Assembly (NCBI RefSeq): GCF_900095215.1
Contig: NZ_LT606949.1
Span: 186,001-250,000 of the forward strand
Direction: 5' to 3'
DNA: 64,000 bases
Source: Polynucleobacter necessarius
Lineage (GTDB): Bacteria > Pseudomonadota > Gammaproteobacteria > Burkholderiales > Burkholderiaceae
Below are positions 29,116 through 39,690 of this stretch, one piece after another. The notes under the pieces were generated by a model. It was not told where the DNA came from. It did not search any database and worked only from the letters and a program-made list of their open reading frames with translations. Made by a program: the position numbers and the translations under genes. Every line of letters begins with the position of its first letter. The first letter of the stretch is position 1.

Positions 29116-29847
29116 TTACTTGGTGCCAGCAATAAGTTGCTGTGCATCTTTAGCCGCTTCAGTGTCGGGATATTTGGCAATGATGTCGCTAAATGTTTTC
29201 TTGGCTGTTGCTTTGTTGCCGCTCTCTAATTGAGCATTGCCCAAAGTCACCATCGCTGCGGGAATGCGCGGATGGTTTGGATATCGCTTAATGAGATTTT
29301 GTAATTTGCTAATTGCACCAGCGTATTCTTTATTCGCATACTTGCTATTACCGCTCCAGTAAAGAGCAAGTGGTAGGTAAGGACTCTTTGGGTACTTCGC
29401 AGTGAATGCTGCAAAGCTATCCTCAGCCTTTTTCAGGTTGCCCGCCTGAAATGCTTTGAGCGCATCGTCATAAGCTTTTTTCTCACCTGGCTGCACTGTG
29501 CCGCTAACACCTTCGATGGTGATGGTGCGAGGTTCAAAATTACCTAGGCGGGTATCAAGATCTTGATAGTACGTTTTTTGACTAGCGCTGATATCTTCGC
29601 CTTGCTTCTCAAGTTCTTCTACTTTGCCACGGAGTTCCGCATTCTCGGTCTTGAGTTTGTCGATTTGCCCTTGTAGCTCGAGCTGGGTAGTGGCTAGAGA
29701 CTTGCGCAGATCCAGAATAGCCTTACGCGCTTCATCGTCCGAGAAGAGAGCCCAAGCGCTATTGGAGGCACTCAAACAAATGAGAGCGGCACTTAAACAA
29801 AACGCTCGTGAGAGCGTTTGTTTTGCTGAGTGAGAAAACGTCATCAT
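29116..29847 (-). CDS. cpoB: Tol-Pal system protein CpoB (YbgF)
   Basis: Periplasmic protein that links Tol-Pal with peptidoglycan synthesis during division. N-terminal signal peptide ([18 protein letters not shown]), a coiled coil at about residues 40-95 rich in Leu/Glu/Lys, then three TPR-like repeats: [41 protein letters not shown] and [20 protein letters not shown]. 243 residues. Its start overlaps the pal stop by one base. Confidence 0.94.
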   Translation of the reverse strand: MMTFSHSAKQTLSRAFCLSAALICLSASNSAWALFSDDEARKAILDLRKSLATTQLELQGQIDKLKTENAELRGKVEELEKQGEDISASQKTYYQDLDTRLGNFEPRTITIEGVSGTVQPGEKKAYDDALKAFQAGNLKKAEDSFAAFTAKYPKSPYLPLALYWSGNSKYANKEYAGAISKLQNLIKRYPNHPRIPAAMVTLGNAQLESGNKATAKKTFSDIIAKYPDTEAAKDAQQLIAGTK

Positions 29848-30350
29848 TAGTTCGTGATGTAAACAATGTCAGCACGGCGATTTTCTGCCCAAGCCGCTTC
29901 GTTATCCCCTTCTGCTTTTGGTTTTTCTTTACCAAAGCTTACGGCTTCCATTTGATTGTCAGATACGCCCATCAAGTTCAGTGATTTACGTACAGCATCA
30001 GAGCGACGTTGGCCGAGTGCCAAGTTGTATTCCGCGGTGCCGCGTTCATCGGTATTGCCTTGGATGATGATCTTCTGTTGTGGGTTTGCTTTTAAATAGC
30101 TTGCATGAGCAGACAACATCTTTTGATACTTAGTCTGCACAGTGTATTCATCGAAGCCAAAGTAAACGTTCTTTTCAAAGAGTGGGCTGCTTGGATCATT
30201 CCATGGCTGTGAGGCAAAATTACCGCTACCACCACTACCGTTGGCGCCATCGGTGTCGTCTAATTTCACGCTGGAGCAAGCTGCCATGAGTAATGCGGTA
30301 GCGCCGATGAGGGCAAAAGTTGCTGCGCGACGTGCGATAGAAATCTTCAT
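29847..30350 (-). CDS. pal: Peptidoglycan-associated lipoprotein
   Basis: Outer-membrane lipoprotein that binds peptidoglycan and TolB. Signal peptide with lipobox LMAACSS near residue 25, and an OmpA-like domain with YFGFDEYTVQ and the NTDERGTAEYNLALGQRRSDAV signature near 99-122. 167 residues. Separated from tolB by about 155 bases that contain a hairpin. Confidence 0.96.
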   Translation of the reverse strand: MKISIARRAATFALIGATALLMAACSSVKLDDTDGANGSGGSGNFASQPWNDPSSPLFEKNVYFGFDEYTVQTKYQKMLSAHASYLKANPQQKIIIQGNTDERGTAEYNLALGQRRSDAVRKSLNLMGVSDNQMEAVSFGKEKPKAEGDNEAAWAENRRADIVYITN

Positions 30351-30449
30351 GAATTTCCCTTTTTCCTACAAGCTGAATCTATAAATGAGTCAATAGCCAA
30401 TATTATGCCCCCAAGCGCATCAAAAGTGACTATTTCAAGCTACAAGAAT

Positions 30450-30476
30450 AAAGCCCCAAGGGTTACTTGGGGCTTT
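30450..30476. terminator. Hairpin between tolB and pal
   Basis: An eleven-base perfect inverted repeat, AAAGCCCCAAG at 30450-30460 and CTTGGGGCTTT at 30466-30476, with a five-base loop. The reverse strand has only a short T tract after it, so it may terminate partially, or act as a processing or stabilising hairpin for the tolB message. The gap 30351-30504 is otherwise without genes. Confidence 0.6.
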
Positions 30477-30504
30477 AGCAGGCTGGGATAAGTTTTTCTG
30501 GGTT

Positions 30505-31821
30505 CTAGTCCACAAAAGGACCCCAGGCTGGCTGACGAACATCAGATCCTGGAATGCTCAGCACCTGCTTGGAATTGCCGTCGACCGAGACAGCAGCTAG
30601 AACACGTTTACCACCCACTTTGGTGGAATACAGAACGTAGCGTCCATTGGCCGCAAAGGAAGGAGATTCATCGCTGATGCCATCGGTGAGTGCCTGAGCA
30701 TCACCGGTAGCCAAGTTCAGAATATAGAGTCGATAAGCGTCGCCAATATTAGCGATATAAGCTAAGTATTTTCCATCCGGGGAGATGCGAGGTGAAGTCA
30801 CAAAGCCTTGTTTGAAAGTAACGCGCTTCACACCTTCAGCTTGTTCGCCATCAGCATGCATGCGATAGATTTGGGGATTGCCACCGCGATCGCTCGTGAA
30901 GTAGATGTAACGACCATCAGCGGAGTACTGTGGCTCAGTATCAATTGTGTTGCCGCGAGTTAAGCGATGTAAGTTAGTTCCATCCGCATTAATACCGTAG
31001 ATTTGTGTATTGCCATCTTTAGACAATGAGATCGCTAGTTTTGTGCCATCAGGTGACCAAGCTGGCGCACTGTTATTACCCTTTTGATTCGAGAGGGAAA
31101 TTCGACGACCGGTAGTGAGCTCATGCACATAAATCACAGGCTTGCGATCTTCAAAAGACACGTAGGCTACTTTCTTGCCATCAGGTGACCATGATGGAGA
31201 AATGATTGGCTCACCACTGTTCATGGCATTACGAATATTTTGTCCATCCGCATCGGAGATCACAAGTCGGTAACGCTTGCCATCCTTGATGACATAAGAG
31301 AGACGGGTGGAGAATACGCCGCGCTCACCAAGCAATTTGAAGATGATGTCATCGGCAATTTTGTGAGCTGCTGCACGTAAGTTATCAGCGCTGGAGTTGA
31401 GATTTAAACCACCTAGACTTTGGGAGTTGCGTACATCAAATAATTTGCAATGAATCTCAACTTGAGATCCACTGATTTGCACAACAGCACCTACTACCAA
31501 TGCATCGGCACCACGCGCAGTCCAATATTTGTAATTTGGGGTGCCTTCATCGCTCTCAACGGCATTGCCGTTCTCGGTATTTTTGAAGTAACCACTGCGA
31601 GCTAAATCTTGACGAATGATTTCAGTAACGCTGGTGGGTAATTTATTTTCATCTTTAAAGCGCATTACTGCGATTGGATAAAGCGATTGACCGACGCCAG
31701 TAACTTCAATATTCATCTGCGCAAGCGCAGGTGTCGACATACTAATCAGCAGTGCAAAGACCATTAAGCCAAAAGAGTTCAGTTTCGATATCAGTCTTTG
31801 TCTTTTTGCTAATGGCAACAT
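30505..31821 (-). CDS. tolB: Tol-Pal translocation protein TolB
   Basis: Periplasmic beta-propeller that binds Pal and TolA. Signal peptide ends at ALAQM near residue 35. An N-terminal two-lobe domain (IEVTGVGQSLYPIAV, LARSGYFKN) precedes several WSPDGK propeller repeats between residues 205 and 415, such as PSWSPDGKKVAYVS, PAWSPDGTKLA and SPRISPDGKYLAYI. 438 residues, intact, three bases from tolA. Confidence 0.96.
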   Translation of the reverse strand: MLPLAKRQRLISKLNSFGLMVFALLISMSTPALAQMNIEVTGVGQSLYPIAVMRFKDENKLPTSVTEIIRQDLARSGYFKNTENGNAVESDEGTPNYKYWTARGADALVVGAVVQISGSQVEIHCKLFDVRNSQSLGGLNLNSSADNLRAAAHKIADDIIFKLLGERGVFSTRLSYVIKDGKRYRLVISDADGQNIRNAMNSGEPIISPSWSPDGKKVAYVSFEDRKPVIYVHELTTGRRISLSNQKGNNSAPAWSPDGTKLAISLSKDGNTQIYGINADGTNLHRLTRGNTIDTEPQYSADGRYIYFTSDRGGNPQIYRMHADGEQAEGVKRVTFKQGFVTSPRISPDGKYLAYIANIGDAYRLYILNLATGDAQALTDGISDESPSFAANGRYVLYSTKVGGKRVLAAVSVDGNSKQVLSIPGSDVRQPAWGPFVD

Positions 31822-31824
31822 GCA

Positions 31825-32646
31825 TTAATCCTTGGGTTTAAAAGTCAGTTTTACTTCGCGTTGTGGAATTTTGCCATCGTCGTCTTTTGGCAGACTCTCT
31901 GCACGTGAAAGGGCTAACAATACTGCGCGATCCCAGCCCGCATTACCGCTAGAAGACTGAATGCTAGTGCTCAAAATGGCCCCATCTGGCGCAAGATTGA
32001 CCAAAACGACTGCTGAAGGGTTGCCGCTGACGGATTCTGGATTAAAGACGATTAATGGCTTCACCTTTTTGATCACTTTATCGGTCCAGCCAGGTGGTGC
32101 GTTACCATCGCCACCAACGCCACTACCGACTGTGCCACCACTACCACCTTCTGCTACCGCTGCTGCGCGTAAGCGTGCTAACTGATCGGCGCGCGCTTTT
32201 TCAGCCGCAGCATTAGCTTTAGTTTCCGCTCGAGATTGCGCCTTGGAAGCTTCCGCTTTTTTAGGTGGCTCCTCCTTCTTTGGTTTTTCTTTCGGCGGAG
32301 GCGGTTTGACTGCCTTTGGTTTTTCCTTCACTACTTCTTTTTTAGGAGGCTCTTTTTCTAGCTTCTTTTTCTTAATGGCGATATCAGCCGCTTCTTCTTT
32401 GACTTCAGTTTTGAGTTCTGGCTCAGGTGGTGTTTCAACTTGTGGTGCGGAATCCCAGAGCTCTACTTCTATTCCAGATGAAGTGCTGTTGTTCCACCTA
32501 ATACCAATCATCAGAAAAGCGAGCAAGCCTAAATGTGCGATTAATGAAAAAGTAAACGCGCGTTTAGTGCTTTCTTGCTTTGTATATCGTCCCCGCTTGA
32601 ATGGCGAGAGGGAAGATTGAAAAGTGGGAGCGCTATTCATGGGCAA
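31825..32646 (-). CDS. tolA: Cell envelope protein TolA / TonB C-terminal family
   Basis: Inner-membrane protein with an N-terminal anchor (FTFSLIAHLGLLAFLMIGI near residues 31-49), a Lys/Glu/Pro/Ala-rich spacer of about 110 residues (KKKKLEKEPPKKEVVKEK and similar) and a C-terminal TonB-like domain with PDGAILSTSIQSSSGNAGWD and a late REVKLTFKP strand. Position between tolR and tolB supports TolA over TonB. 273 residues. Confidence 0.92.
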   Translation of the reverse strand: MPMNSAPTFQSSLSPFKRGRYTKQESTKRAFTFSLIAHLGLLAFLMIGIRWNNSTSSGIEVELWDSAPQVETPPEPELKTEVKEEAADIAIKKKKLEKEPPKKEVVKEKPKAVKPPPPKEKPKKEEPPKKAEASKAQSRAETKANAAAEKARADQLARLRAAAVAEGGSGGTVGSGVGGDGNAPPGWTDKVIKKVKPLIVFNPESVSGNPSAVVLVNLAPDGAILSTSIQSSSGNAGWDRAVLLALSRAESLPKDDDGKIPQREVKLTFKPKD

Positions 32647-32666
32647 TTACAGCAAGCCTCAAAGCC

Positions 32667-33086
32667 TTATTGGGTCTTGACCGCAAGGCCAACCCGTTTC
32701 ACGCCATTCTCTTTGAGCTTGGACATGACTTCCATCACAGTTTCATACTTAATGGATTTATCGGCTGCAATCACAATCGGTTGGTCAGCGGATTTTTCGG
32801 CATTTGACCGGGCAAAAGCACCGAGTTCAAATTTATTTAGTGTTTGTGTTGGGTCGCCATCTTTTCGTACGATGACATCTTCATTGGTGTCGATAGTTAA
32901 AAAGACAGGCGGCAAGGATTGCACTTTGGCGCCACCAACAGTTGGCAAGTTGACAACGCCGGGATTAACCATGGGTGCGGTAACCATAAAAATCACCAAC
33001 AACACCAACATCACGTCGATGTACGGAACGACGTTGATGTCGGCCATTGCCCGACGTTTGTTTTTGCGTAATGAAAAACCGGCCAT
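32667..33086 (-). CDS. tolR: Tol-Pal system protein TolR
   Basis: ExbD/TolR-family motor subunit. The single helix with the conserved aspartate reads NVVPYIDVMLVLLVIFMVTAP, near residues 19-39. The rest is a periplasmic domain with VNLPTVGG and VVIAADKS-like segments. 139 residues; 3 bases from tolQ, 20 bases from tolA. Confidence 0.93.
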   Translation of the reverse strand: MAGFSLRKNKRRAMADINVVPYIDVMLVLLVIFMVTAPMVNPGVVNLPTVGGAKVQSLPPVFLTIDTNEDVIVRKDGDPTQTLNKFELGAFARSNAEKSADQPIVIAADKSIKYETVMEVMSKLKENGVKRVGLAVKTQ

Positions 33087-33089
33087 TAC

Positions 33090-33746
33090 TTATCGTACCG
33101 CAGTTTGGCGCTGTAAGATATTGGTGAGCTCTTCGATGAATGTTTCAAAGCGAATGGAGAGGCGGTCAACATCGGTGGCGGCGCGGTTGTAAGCAACTAC
33201 CGCTGGAATCGCGGCAAACAAACCAATTGCGGTTGCGATCAAAGCTTCTGCGATGCCGGGGGCAACAGTAGAAAGGGTGGCATTTTGCACATTGGCCAAG
33301 CCGCGGAAGGAGTGCATGATCCCCCAAACGGTGCCAAAGAGGCCGATGTATGGGGAGACCGAGCCTACAGAAGCCAGGAAGGGCAGATTGGCCTCCAAAA
33401 GGTCCATTTCACGCTGATAAGTGGCTTTCATGGCTCGGCGGGCAGCGTCAATTTCACGGCCTTTGTTGAACTCCTGCATACCGGCTTCAAAGATGTGCTC
33501 CAGGACAGCATCGCTGCGGGTATTCCGCTGAGCTGCCTCCAGAAGGGTATTGAGGTCTCCGTCTGACCGGAAATCACGCTCAAAGCGGTCTGTATTTTGT
33601 CTAACCCCACGTAAAACGGCGGTTTTCTTGAAAATAATGGTCCAAGAGGCGATGGACATGCTCAGTAATAACAACATTACCAACTGGACTAATAGGCTGG
33701 CATTGAGGACTAGAGAGAGGAATGAGAGGTCTTGTGTGGAGGTCAT
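33090..33746 (-). CDS. tolQ: Tol-Pal system protein TolQ
   Basis: MotA/ExbB/TolQ proton-channel subunit with three transmembrane helices: near residues 17-37, and two after SVSPYIGLFGTVWGIMHSF in the C-terminal half (IGLFGTVWGIM and AEALIATAIGLFAAIPAV). 218 residues. First gene of tolQRAB-pal-cpoB, divergent from glyA with 77 bases between starts, which must hold both promoters. Confidence 0.95.
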   Translation of the reverse strand: MTSTQDLSFLSLVLNASLLVQLVMLLLLSMSIASWTIIFKKTAVLRGVRQNTDRFERDFRSDGDLNTLLEAAQRNTRSDAVLEHIFEAGMQEFNKGREIDAARRAMKATYQREMDLLEANLPFLASVGSVSPYIGLFGTVWGIMHSFRGLANVQNATLSTVAPGIAEALIATAIGLFAAIPAVVAYNRAATDVDRLSIRFETFIEELTNILQRQTAVR

Positions 33747-33823
33747 GGTGGAATTTTGTATGATGTAGGTTGATTTTACTAAGTTAATTTACTCAGCCAT
33801 TCAACTTCCTCAGGATTATCACC

Positions 33824-35068
33824 ATGTTTGACCGCCAAAACACATTAGCCAAAACCGATCCCCAGTTATGGGAAGCTATTCAGAACGAAAATCAGCGTCA
33901 GGAAGACCATATTGAGATGATTGCTTCTGAGAACTACACCTCACCAGCGGTGATGGCTGCCCAAGGCTCTCAGTTGACCAATAAGTACGCTGAAGGTTAC
34001 CCAGGCAAGCGTTATTACGGTGGTTGTGAATTCGTGGACGTTGCTGAGCAATTGGCGATTGATCGTGTCAAAGCTTTGTTTGGTGCTGAAGCGGCAAACG
34101 TGCAACCGCATTGCGGCGCATCCGCAAACCAAGCGGTATTTTTGGCTTTCTTAAAACCAGGCGATACCTTTATGGGGATGAGTCTTGCTGAAGGTGGTCA
34201 CTTGACCCACGGCATGGCTTTAAACATGAGTGGTAAGTGGTTCAACCCAATCGCTTATGGCTTGGATAAGAACGAAGAAATCGATTACGAGCAGATGGAG
34301 GGTTTGGCTCGCGAGCACAAACCAAAATTGATTATTGCTGGCGCATCTGCATATTCCAAAAAGATTGTTTTTGAGCGCATCGGTAAATTAGCAAAAGAAG
34401 TGGGCGCGATCTTTATGGTAGATATGGCTCACTATGCTGGCTTGGTTGCGGCAGGCGTTTACCCAAATCCAGTGCCCCATGCTGACATCGTGACTTCGAC
34501 AACCCACAAGAGCTTGCGTGGCCCTCGTGGCGGCATCATCTTGATGAAAGCCGAACACGAGAAAGCCATCAATTCCGCAGTGTTCCCAGGCTTACAGGGC
34601 GGCCCTTTGATGCACGTGATTGCTGCTAAAGCGGTAGCGTTCAAAGAGGCTGCAGAACCAGGTTTTAAAGATTATCAAAAGCAAGTAGTTGCTAATGCAA
34701 AAGCGCTGGCTGAGACATTGATTGCGCGTGGCTTAAGAATCGTTTCTGGCGGCACAGATTCACATGTGATGTTGGTGGATTTACGCGCCAAGAAAATGAC
34801 CGGCAAAGAAGCTGAGCGTGTGTTGGGCGAGGCCCACATTACTTGTAACAAAAACGGTATTCCAAATGATCCAGAAAAACCAATGGTGACTAGCGGCATT
34901 CGTTTGGGCTCCCCTGCAATGACAACGCGTGGATTCAAAGAGGCGGAAGCAAGACAGATCGGTAACTTTATTGCAGATGTTTTGGATAATCCAAATGACC
35001 CTGCGAATATCGCTAAAGTGCGCGCACAAGTTGTCGAGCTCACTAAGCGTTTCCGGGTTTACGGCTAA
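33824..35068 (+). CDS. glyA: Serine hydroxymethyltransferase
   Basis: PLP enzyme that interconverts serine and glycine and supplies one-carbon units. [19 protein letters not shown] near residue 31, the PLP lysine in [14 protein letters not shown] near residue 228, and [18 protein letters not shown] are all present; length 414 is usual. nrdR follows 35 bases downstream as in many proteobacteria. Confidence 0.98.
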   Translation: MFDRQNTLAKTDPQLWEAIQNENQRQEDHIEMIASENYTSPAVMAAQGSQLTNKYAEGYPGKRYYGGCEFVDVAEQLAIDRVKALFGAEAANVQPHCGASANQAVFLAFLKPGDTFMGMSLAEGGHLTHGMALNMSGKWFNPIAYGLDKNEEIDYEQMEGLAREHKPKLIIAGASAYSKKIVFERIGKLAKEVGAIFMVDMAHYAGLVAAGVYPNPVPHADIVTSTTHKSLRGPRGGIILMKAEHEKAINSAVFPGLQGGPLMHVIAAKAVAFKEAAEPGFKDYQKQVVANAKALAETLIARGLRIVSGGTDSHVMLVDLRAKKMTGKEAERVLGEAHITCNKNGIPNDPEKPMVTSGIRLGSPAMTTRGFKEAEARQIGNFIADVLDNPNDPANIAKVRAQVVELTKRFRVYG

Positions 35069-35103
35069 GTAATTAATAGCTCAACCAAGACAAGAAGAGT
35101 TCA

Positions 35104-35550
35104 TTGCGCTGCCATTTTTGCCATAACGAAGATACCCAGGTGTTAGATACCCGGGTATCTGACGATGGCGATACTATTCGCCGTCGTCGCCGTTGTGCCA
35201 AATGCGATAAGCGCTTTACAACTTATGAGCGTGTTGAATTGGCGTTGCCAGCTATCGTTAAGAAAAACGGTAGTCGTGTGGAATACAGTCACGATAAGTT
35301 GGCAAGCTCAATCAAGTTGGCTTTGCGTAAGCGTCCAGTGTCATCAGACTCTGTCGATGAATCCATTGCACGCATTGAAGAAAAACTCCTGAGCCTTGGT
35401 GAAAAAGAAATCCCGAGCGAACGTGTTGGCGAGCTTGTGATGCGCGAGCTTAAGCGTTTAGATAAAGTGGCTTACATCCGCTTTGCCTCGGTCTACAGAA
35501 GCTTTGCCGATATTGAGTCTTTTGAAAGCGCTTTAAAAGAGCTCAAATAA
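35104..35550 (+). CDS. nrdR: Transcriptional repressor NrdR
   Basis: ATP-cone and zinc-ribbon repressor of ribonucleotide reductase genes. The zinc ribbon is CHFC near residue 3 and CAKC near 31, with basic [11 protein letters not shown] between; the ATP cone begins [15 protein letters not shown]. The start is a TTG at 35104 in the position where homologues have Met before RC. 148 residues. A strong terminator follows. Confidence 0.95.
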   Translation: MRCHFCHNEDTQVLDTRVSDDGDTIRRRRRCAKCDKRFTTYERVELALPAIVKKNGSRVEYSHDKLASSIKLALRKRPVSSDSVDESIARIEEKLLSLGEKEIPSERVGELVMRELKRLDKVAYIRFASVYRSFADIESFESALKELK

Positions 35551-35573
35551 GAAGAGTCTAAATAAATAGAAAT

Positions 35574-35602
35574 AAAAAAGGACTGCATTGCAGTCCTTTT
35601 TT
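35574..35602. terminator. Bidirectional terminator between nrdR and adk
   Basis: Near-perfect hairpin: AAAAAAGGACTGC at 35574-35586 pairs with GCAGTCCTTTTTT at 35590-35602. The A run and T run on either side of the stem allow it to end both nrdR (plus) and adk (minus) transcripts. Confidence 0.9.
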
Positions 35603-35626
35603 ATTGGCTAAACAATGAACGGTGAG

Positions 35627-36355
<729 letters not shown>

Positions 36356-36405
36356 CTAGGATTATCCCCGAGACCCATTGAATGGTCTGAGATTGCTTTG
36401 CTAGA

Positions 36406-37170
36406 CTAGGGGCGGCCCAGTAGCTTCCGCACCCTTTCTAGGTCCTCTTGGATATCGACACCTGCTGGAGACGCTTCTAGGGCGGTATGAACCGCTATAC
36501 TGTAGCCATTCCAGAGGGCGCGTAGTTGTTCTAGGGCTTCAGCTTGCTCTGGAGGTGCTGGTTCTAGGCGGGTATAGGCCTGTAAAAAGTTAGCGCGATA
36601 GCCATAGATGCCTAAATGGCGCAAATGGATAGTTTTTGCACTGCTTTGCGCGTCTCTTACAAAGGGAATTGGGGCTCTTGAAAAATAGAGCGCTTCGCCA
36701 GATCGATTGAGAACTACTTTCACTACATTGGGATTATTGATCTCTGCAATATCGGCAATCGGAACGGCAACTGTGGAAATAGCGCACTGCTCATGTTCAG
36801 CAAGAGTGCGAGCTACCTGATTAATGAGTTCGGGTGGAATCAGTGGTTCATCACCTTGCACATTCACTACCAATGCGTTGTTGGGTAACTTCAGTAGCTG
36901 CGCAACCTCTGCAATTCGCTCTGTGCCAGTATGGTGATTCTCGCTAGTGAGCAAACACTCAATACGATGCTCATCACAAGCAGCTTGTATTTCCGGTGAA
37001 TCTGTTGCAACAACTACGCCTTGTGCAAGCGATTGCTTTGCGCGCTCAGCAACCCGAATGACCATCGGTTTGCCGCCAATATCTGCTAAAGGTTTGCGAG
37101 GCAAGCGAGTCGACCCCAGTCTTGCTGGAATGACTACTAAAAAATCAGGCGCTTTGGAATCCGCGTGCAT
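36406..37170 (-). CDS. kdsB: 3-deoxy-manno-octulosonate cytidylyltransferase
   Basis: Activates Kdo as CMP-Kdo for lipopolysaccharide core synthesis. The nucleotide site IPARLGSTRLPRKPLADIGGKPM is near residues 14-36; QGDEPLIPPELI and the RHLGIYGYRANFL region near 190 follow. 254 residues. Its start is 17 bases after the stop of the Trm112-like gene. Confidence 0.96.
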   Translation of the reverse strand: MHADSKAPDFLVVIPARLGSTRLPRKPLADIGGKPMVIRVAERAKQSLAQGVVVATDSPEIQAACDEHRIECLLTSENHHTGTERIAEVAQLLKLPNNALVVNVQGDEPLIPPELINQVARTLAEHEQCAISTVAVPIADIAEINNPNVVKVVLNRSGEALYFSRAPIPFVRDAQSSAKTIHLRHLGIYGYRANFLQAYTRLEPAPPEQAEALEQLRALWNGYSIAVHTALEASPAGVDIQEDLERVRKLLGRP

Positions 37171-37187
37171 GAAATAGTGGTGCTGAA

Positions 37188-37367
37188 TTAAGCGATTTCA
37201 TCGGCGCTAAGACTGCGCGCTTCATCTACCAGCATCACTGGCACATCATCCCGAATGGGGTAAGCCAAGCGATTTGCCTTGCAAATCAGCTCCTTTTTCT
37301 CAGCATTTAAATGCAGCTGACTTTTACATAAGGGGCAAACCAAAATATCGAGCAGTCGTTTATCCAT
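37188..37367 (-). CDS. Trm112 family zinc-ribbon protein
   Basis: A 59-residue protein too short for many gene finders: [18 protein letters not shown] at the start with a Cxx[21 protein letters not shown] in the middle, the signature of YcaR/Trm112 proteins. Eukaryotic Trm112 activates methyltransferases; the bacterial role is not settled. The genes lpxK and kdsB flank it as in many proteobacteria, supporting co-transcription. Confidence 0.92.
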   Translation of the reverse strand: MDKRLLDILVCPLCKSQLHLNAEKKELICKANRLAYPIRDDVPVMLVDEARSLSADEIA

Positions 37368-37461
37368 GATTTCTTGAGTTACGTTTTTATTAGTGTTTCT
37401 AACAGAGTTTCTAGATTGGTGTTGGGACAGTGTAGTGCTTTGTCAACCAAGATCACAAGTG

Positions 37462-38553
37462 TTACAAGTTATAGCGATAAGGATCTGGTCTTCGCAGGAT
37501 GGATTGCAGCCAGTCAGCCAAGCTATCCGAGAGGCGAAGAGATATCGGCACCACCCAAATGCGCTCATCGACAATAGTTGAGCATTTCACAGCATCTTTT
37601 TCAGTAATTAGAATGCACTGCGCATTGGTCTTGGCGAAAAACTCAGAAGTGTAGGTGGCGTGATCAGGTAGCGGAATGGTTTTGGCGGCAATACCGTTTT
37701 TTAGTAGATCATCAAAAAATCCCTGTGGGTTACCCAGGGCCGCAACAGCGGTGATTTTGCTAGGCAAATAGCTATCTGCAATTTGCGCTAGTGTCTGCGT
37801 GTTCGCTGGATTATTCAATTGGTATGCCTTGCCAAAATGACTCAATAGTGAAAAGGCGCGACGCCCTAAAAAATATTCATCGTGCGAACCCAGTTGAGCA
37901 TTGCCCTCTTTGATTTTCCCTGTAAATAGCGTCGCATCACGTTCACGGGTAGCGGGTTCACGTAATGGGCCAGCCGGTAGCAAAAAGCGATTACCTTCTC
38001 CGCGTCCATCGCGTACTACGAACTCAATGTCACGCCCACCTTCTCGAGCAGGCCAGCGAGCTAAGCCGCTGTGTTGTAGGCCGTCGTCACTAATGATCAC
38101 GTTGACATTCGGAGAGTGCTTCAACAAGGCTTGGATGCTTTTTTGACGGTTAGGAAACACCCAAATCGGAAACTGATCATGTGTTCGTCTAGCGATTAAC
38201 GCGGGTTCATCACCAACGAGTGCTGGGTCGGAATTACTTTTGACTTGAACGGGAGTGGTTTGCGCTGAAGAGCCATAGCCACGACTAATGATCCCGGGAT
38301 TCCAGCCTAGTTGCTGCAATCGTTCTGCCAGTGCGATAACGATGGGAGTTTTGCCAGTGCCGCCAACTCTGATATTGCCAACGATGATGATGGGTACAGG
38401 GGCGGGCTGCTGTTTGATGAAGTCAGTGTCCTGAATCAGTTTTCGAGCCCGTAAAACCAAACCATATAACCAGGAGAGTGGCCACAGCAATAAGCTGGTG
38501 GGACCGCGTCTTTCCCAGAATTGAGGTGCTTTACGGAAAAAAGAAAAGGCCAT
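37462..38553 (-). CDS. lpxK: Tetraacyldisaccharide 4'-kinase
   Basis: Phosphorylates the 4' position of the lipid A precursor at the inner membrane. N-terminal helix (LLLWPLSWLYGLVLRAR), P-loop VGNIRVGGTGKTPIVIALAE near residues 53-72, and ISDDGLQHSGLAR near 142. I place the start at 38553 (MAFSFFRK); the ORF continues upstream to 38640 but those residues lie inside exbD. 363 residues, with the usual C-terminal VVPISLRLSD region. Confidence 0.94.
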   Translation of the reverse strand: MAFSFFRKAPQFWERRGPTSLLLWPLSWLYGLVLRARKLIQDTDFIKQQPAPVPIIIVGNIRVGGTGKTPIVIALAERLQQLGWNPGIISRGYGSSAQTTPVQVKSNSDPALVGDEPALIARRTHDQFPIWVFPNRQKSIQALLKHSPNVNVIISDDGLQHSGLARWPAREGGRDIEFVVRDGRGEGNRFLLPAGPLREPATRERDATLFTGKIKEGNAQLGSHDEYFLGRRAFSLLSHFGKAYQLNNPANTQTLAQIADSYLPSKITAVAALGNPQGFFDDLLKNGIAAKTIPLPDHATYTSEFFAKTNAQCILITEKDAVKCSTIVDERIWVVPISLRLSDSLADWLQSILRRPDPYRYNL

Positions 38554-38578
38554 GAGTAATATTTTTCTTAATACGTAA

Positions 38579-39043
38579 TTACTTTTTAGTTTGGCGGCTA
38601 AACACGATATTGGGACGATTCGCATCTCTAGCGGATTCAAGCGCGCTCATCACGGCTTGATGCGGTGCTTTAGCATCGGCATCAATATTCACTTGCAATC
38701 TATTGACACCTTCTTTTTGAGTGGCCTGCCCGCTGAGCTGAGTTAGGGCCGCACTTAACTGTGAGCGATCGGTGACTTTGCCGTTGATCGCAAAGCGCCC
38801 ATCGCGGCTAACCGCAATATGGATTTGTTTGACCTCAGCTTGACTCTCGCTGCCATTGGCAGTTGGCAATGTAATAGCAAGCTCTTGATAGTGCGTGAAG
38901 GTGGTGGAGATCATCAAGAATATCAAGACCACCAACAGCACATCAATAAAGGGGATGAGATTAATCTCGGGATCCACTGGAGTAGAGCTTCTCCCTAAAG
39001 GAAATCTTCTTCTTGCTTGCGAGAGTGTTTCTAACCAACTCAT
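38579..39043 (-). CDS. exbD: Biopolymer transport protein ExbD
   Basis: ExbD/TolR family. The helix with conserved aspartate reads INLIPFIDVLLVVLIFLMIST near residues 28-48; the periplasmic part continues with ITLPTANGSE and an NVDADAKAPHQAVMSAL-like C-terminus. 154 residues. Its start overlaps the exbB stop by four bases. With lpxK next to it, an envelope energy-coupling role is likely but the TonB partner is not in the window. Confidence 0.9.
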   Translation of the reverse strand: MSWLETLSQARRRFPLGRSSTPVDPEINLIPFIDVLLVVLIFLMISTTFTHYQELAITLPTANGSESQAEVKQIHIAVSRDGRFAINGKVTDRSQLSAALTQLSGQATQKEGVNRLQVNIDADAKAPHQAVMSALESARDANRPNIVFSRQTKK

Positions 39044-39690
39044 TTAGTCACATGAACTGCGTCGCTTGGATAAAGCTTCTTAAAAATTTGCCGTGTGAAT
39101 TCTTCACACTCACGCTGACGTTGATTGGCCATAGCGCGTAATCCACGCCAAGCGACTAATGCAGGAATGGCAATTAACAATCCAAATGCAGTGTTGTACA
39201 GCGCCACAGAAATGCCGTGCGCTAGTTGTTGTGGGCTACCTGCGGCACCATTGATCGCACCTTCGCTACCAAAGATCTCAATCATGCCCACTACGGTGCC
39301 AAATAAGCCTAGCAAAGGGGCGACGGTGGCAATCGTTGTAAGAATGCCAAGGTAGCGATCCAGCTTGAGCCATATGGTTTGTGCGCTTACTTGTAGCTCT
39401 TCGAGCGCGGCTTTAGCGCTACTGCCAATCAACTGCTCTTTCAGGGCGTATGCGAGCAATGGGCTTGCTGGCGACATTTGGGCTAAATCCGCAATTTGTA
39501 AATCGCTGACGCTAGTCCTTGAGTTTTGCATCTGATTAGCGAGCGAAAAAGCGGTTTCAAGGCAGTTTTTGGGGAAAATATGGGTTTGACGCAAATACCA
39601 GCTACGCTCTAGGGCGATAGCCATACCCAACATAGAAATCATGAGAAGAGGCCAAATAGGCCAGCCAGCGGATAGTAAGATGGAGTACAT
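39040..39690 (-). CDS. exbB: MotA/TolQ/ExbB proton channel family protein
   Basis: 216-residue membrane protein with three helices: near residues 7-26 (WPIWPLLMISMLGMAIAL), then ILTTIATVAPLLGLFGTVVGMIEIF and ISVALYNTAFGLLIAIPALVAWRGL in the C-terminal half. Conserved residues of the ExbB pore (LGLFGTVVGM) are intact. It is the first gene of the exbB-exbD-lpxK block on this strand. Confidence 0.9.
   Translation of the reverse strand: MYSILLSAGWPIWPLLMISMLGMAIALERSWYLRQTHIFPKNCLETAFSLANQMQNSRTSVSDLQIADLAQMSPASPLLAYALKEQLIGSSAKAALEELQVSAQTIWLKLDRYLGILTTIATVAPLLGLFGTVVGMIEIFGSEGAINGAAGSPQQLAHGISVALYNTAFGLLIAIPALVAWRGLRAMANQRQRECEEFTRQIFKKLYPSDAVHVTK

Noticed and set aside
31961-32620. Forward ORFs rich in Gly, Ser and Phe
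   Set aside because: Antisense of the low-complexity Lys/Pro/Glu spacer of tolA.
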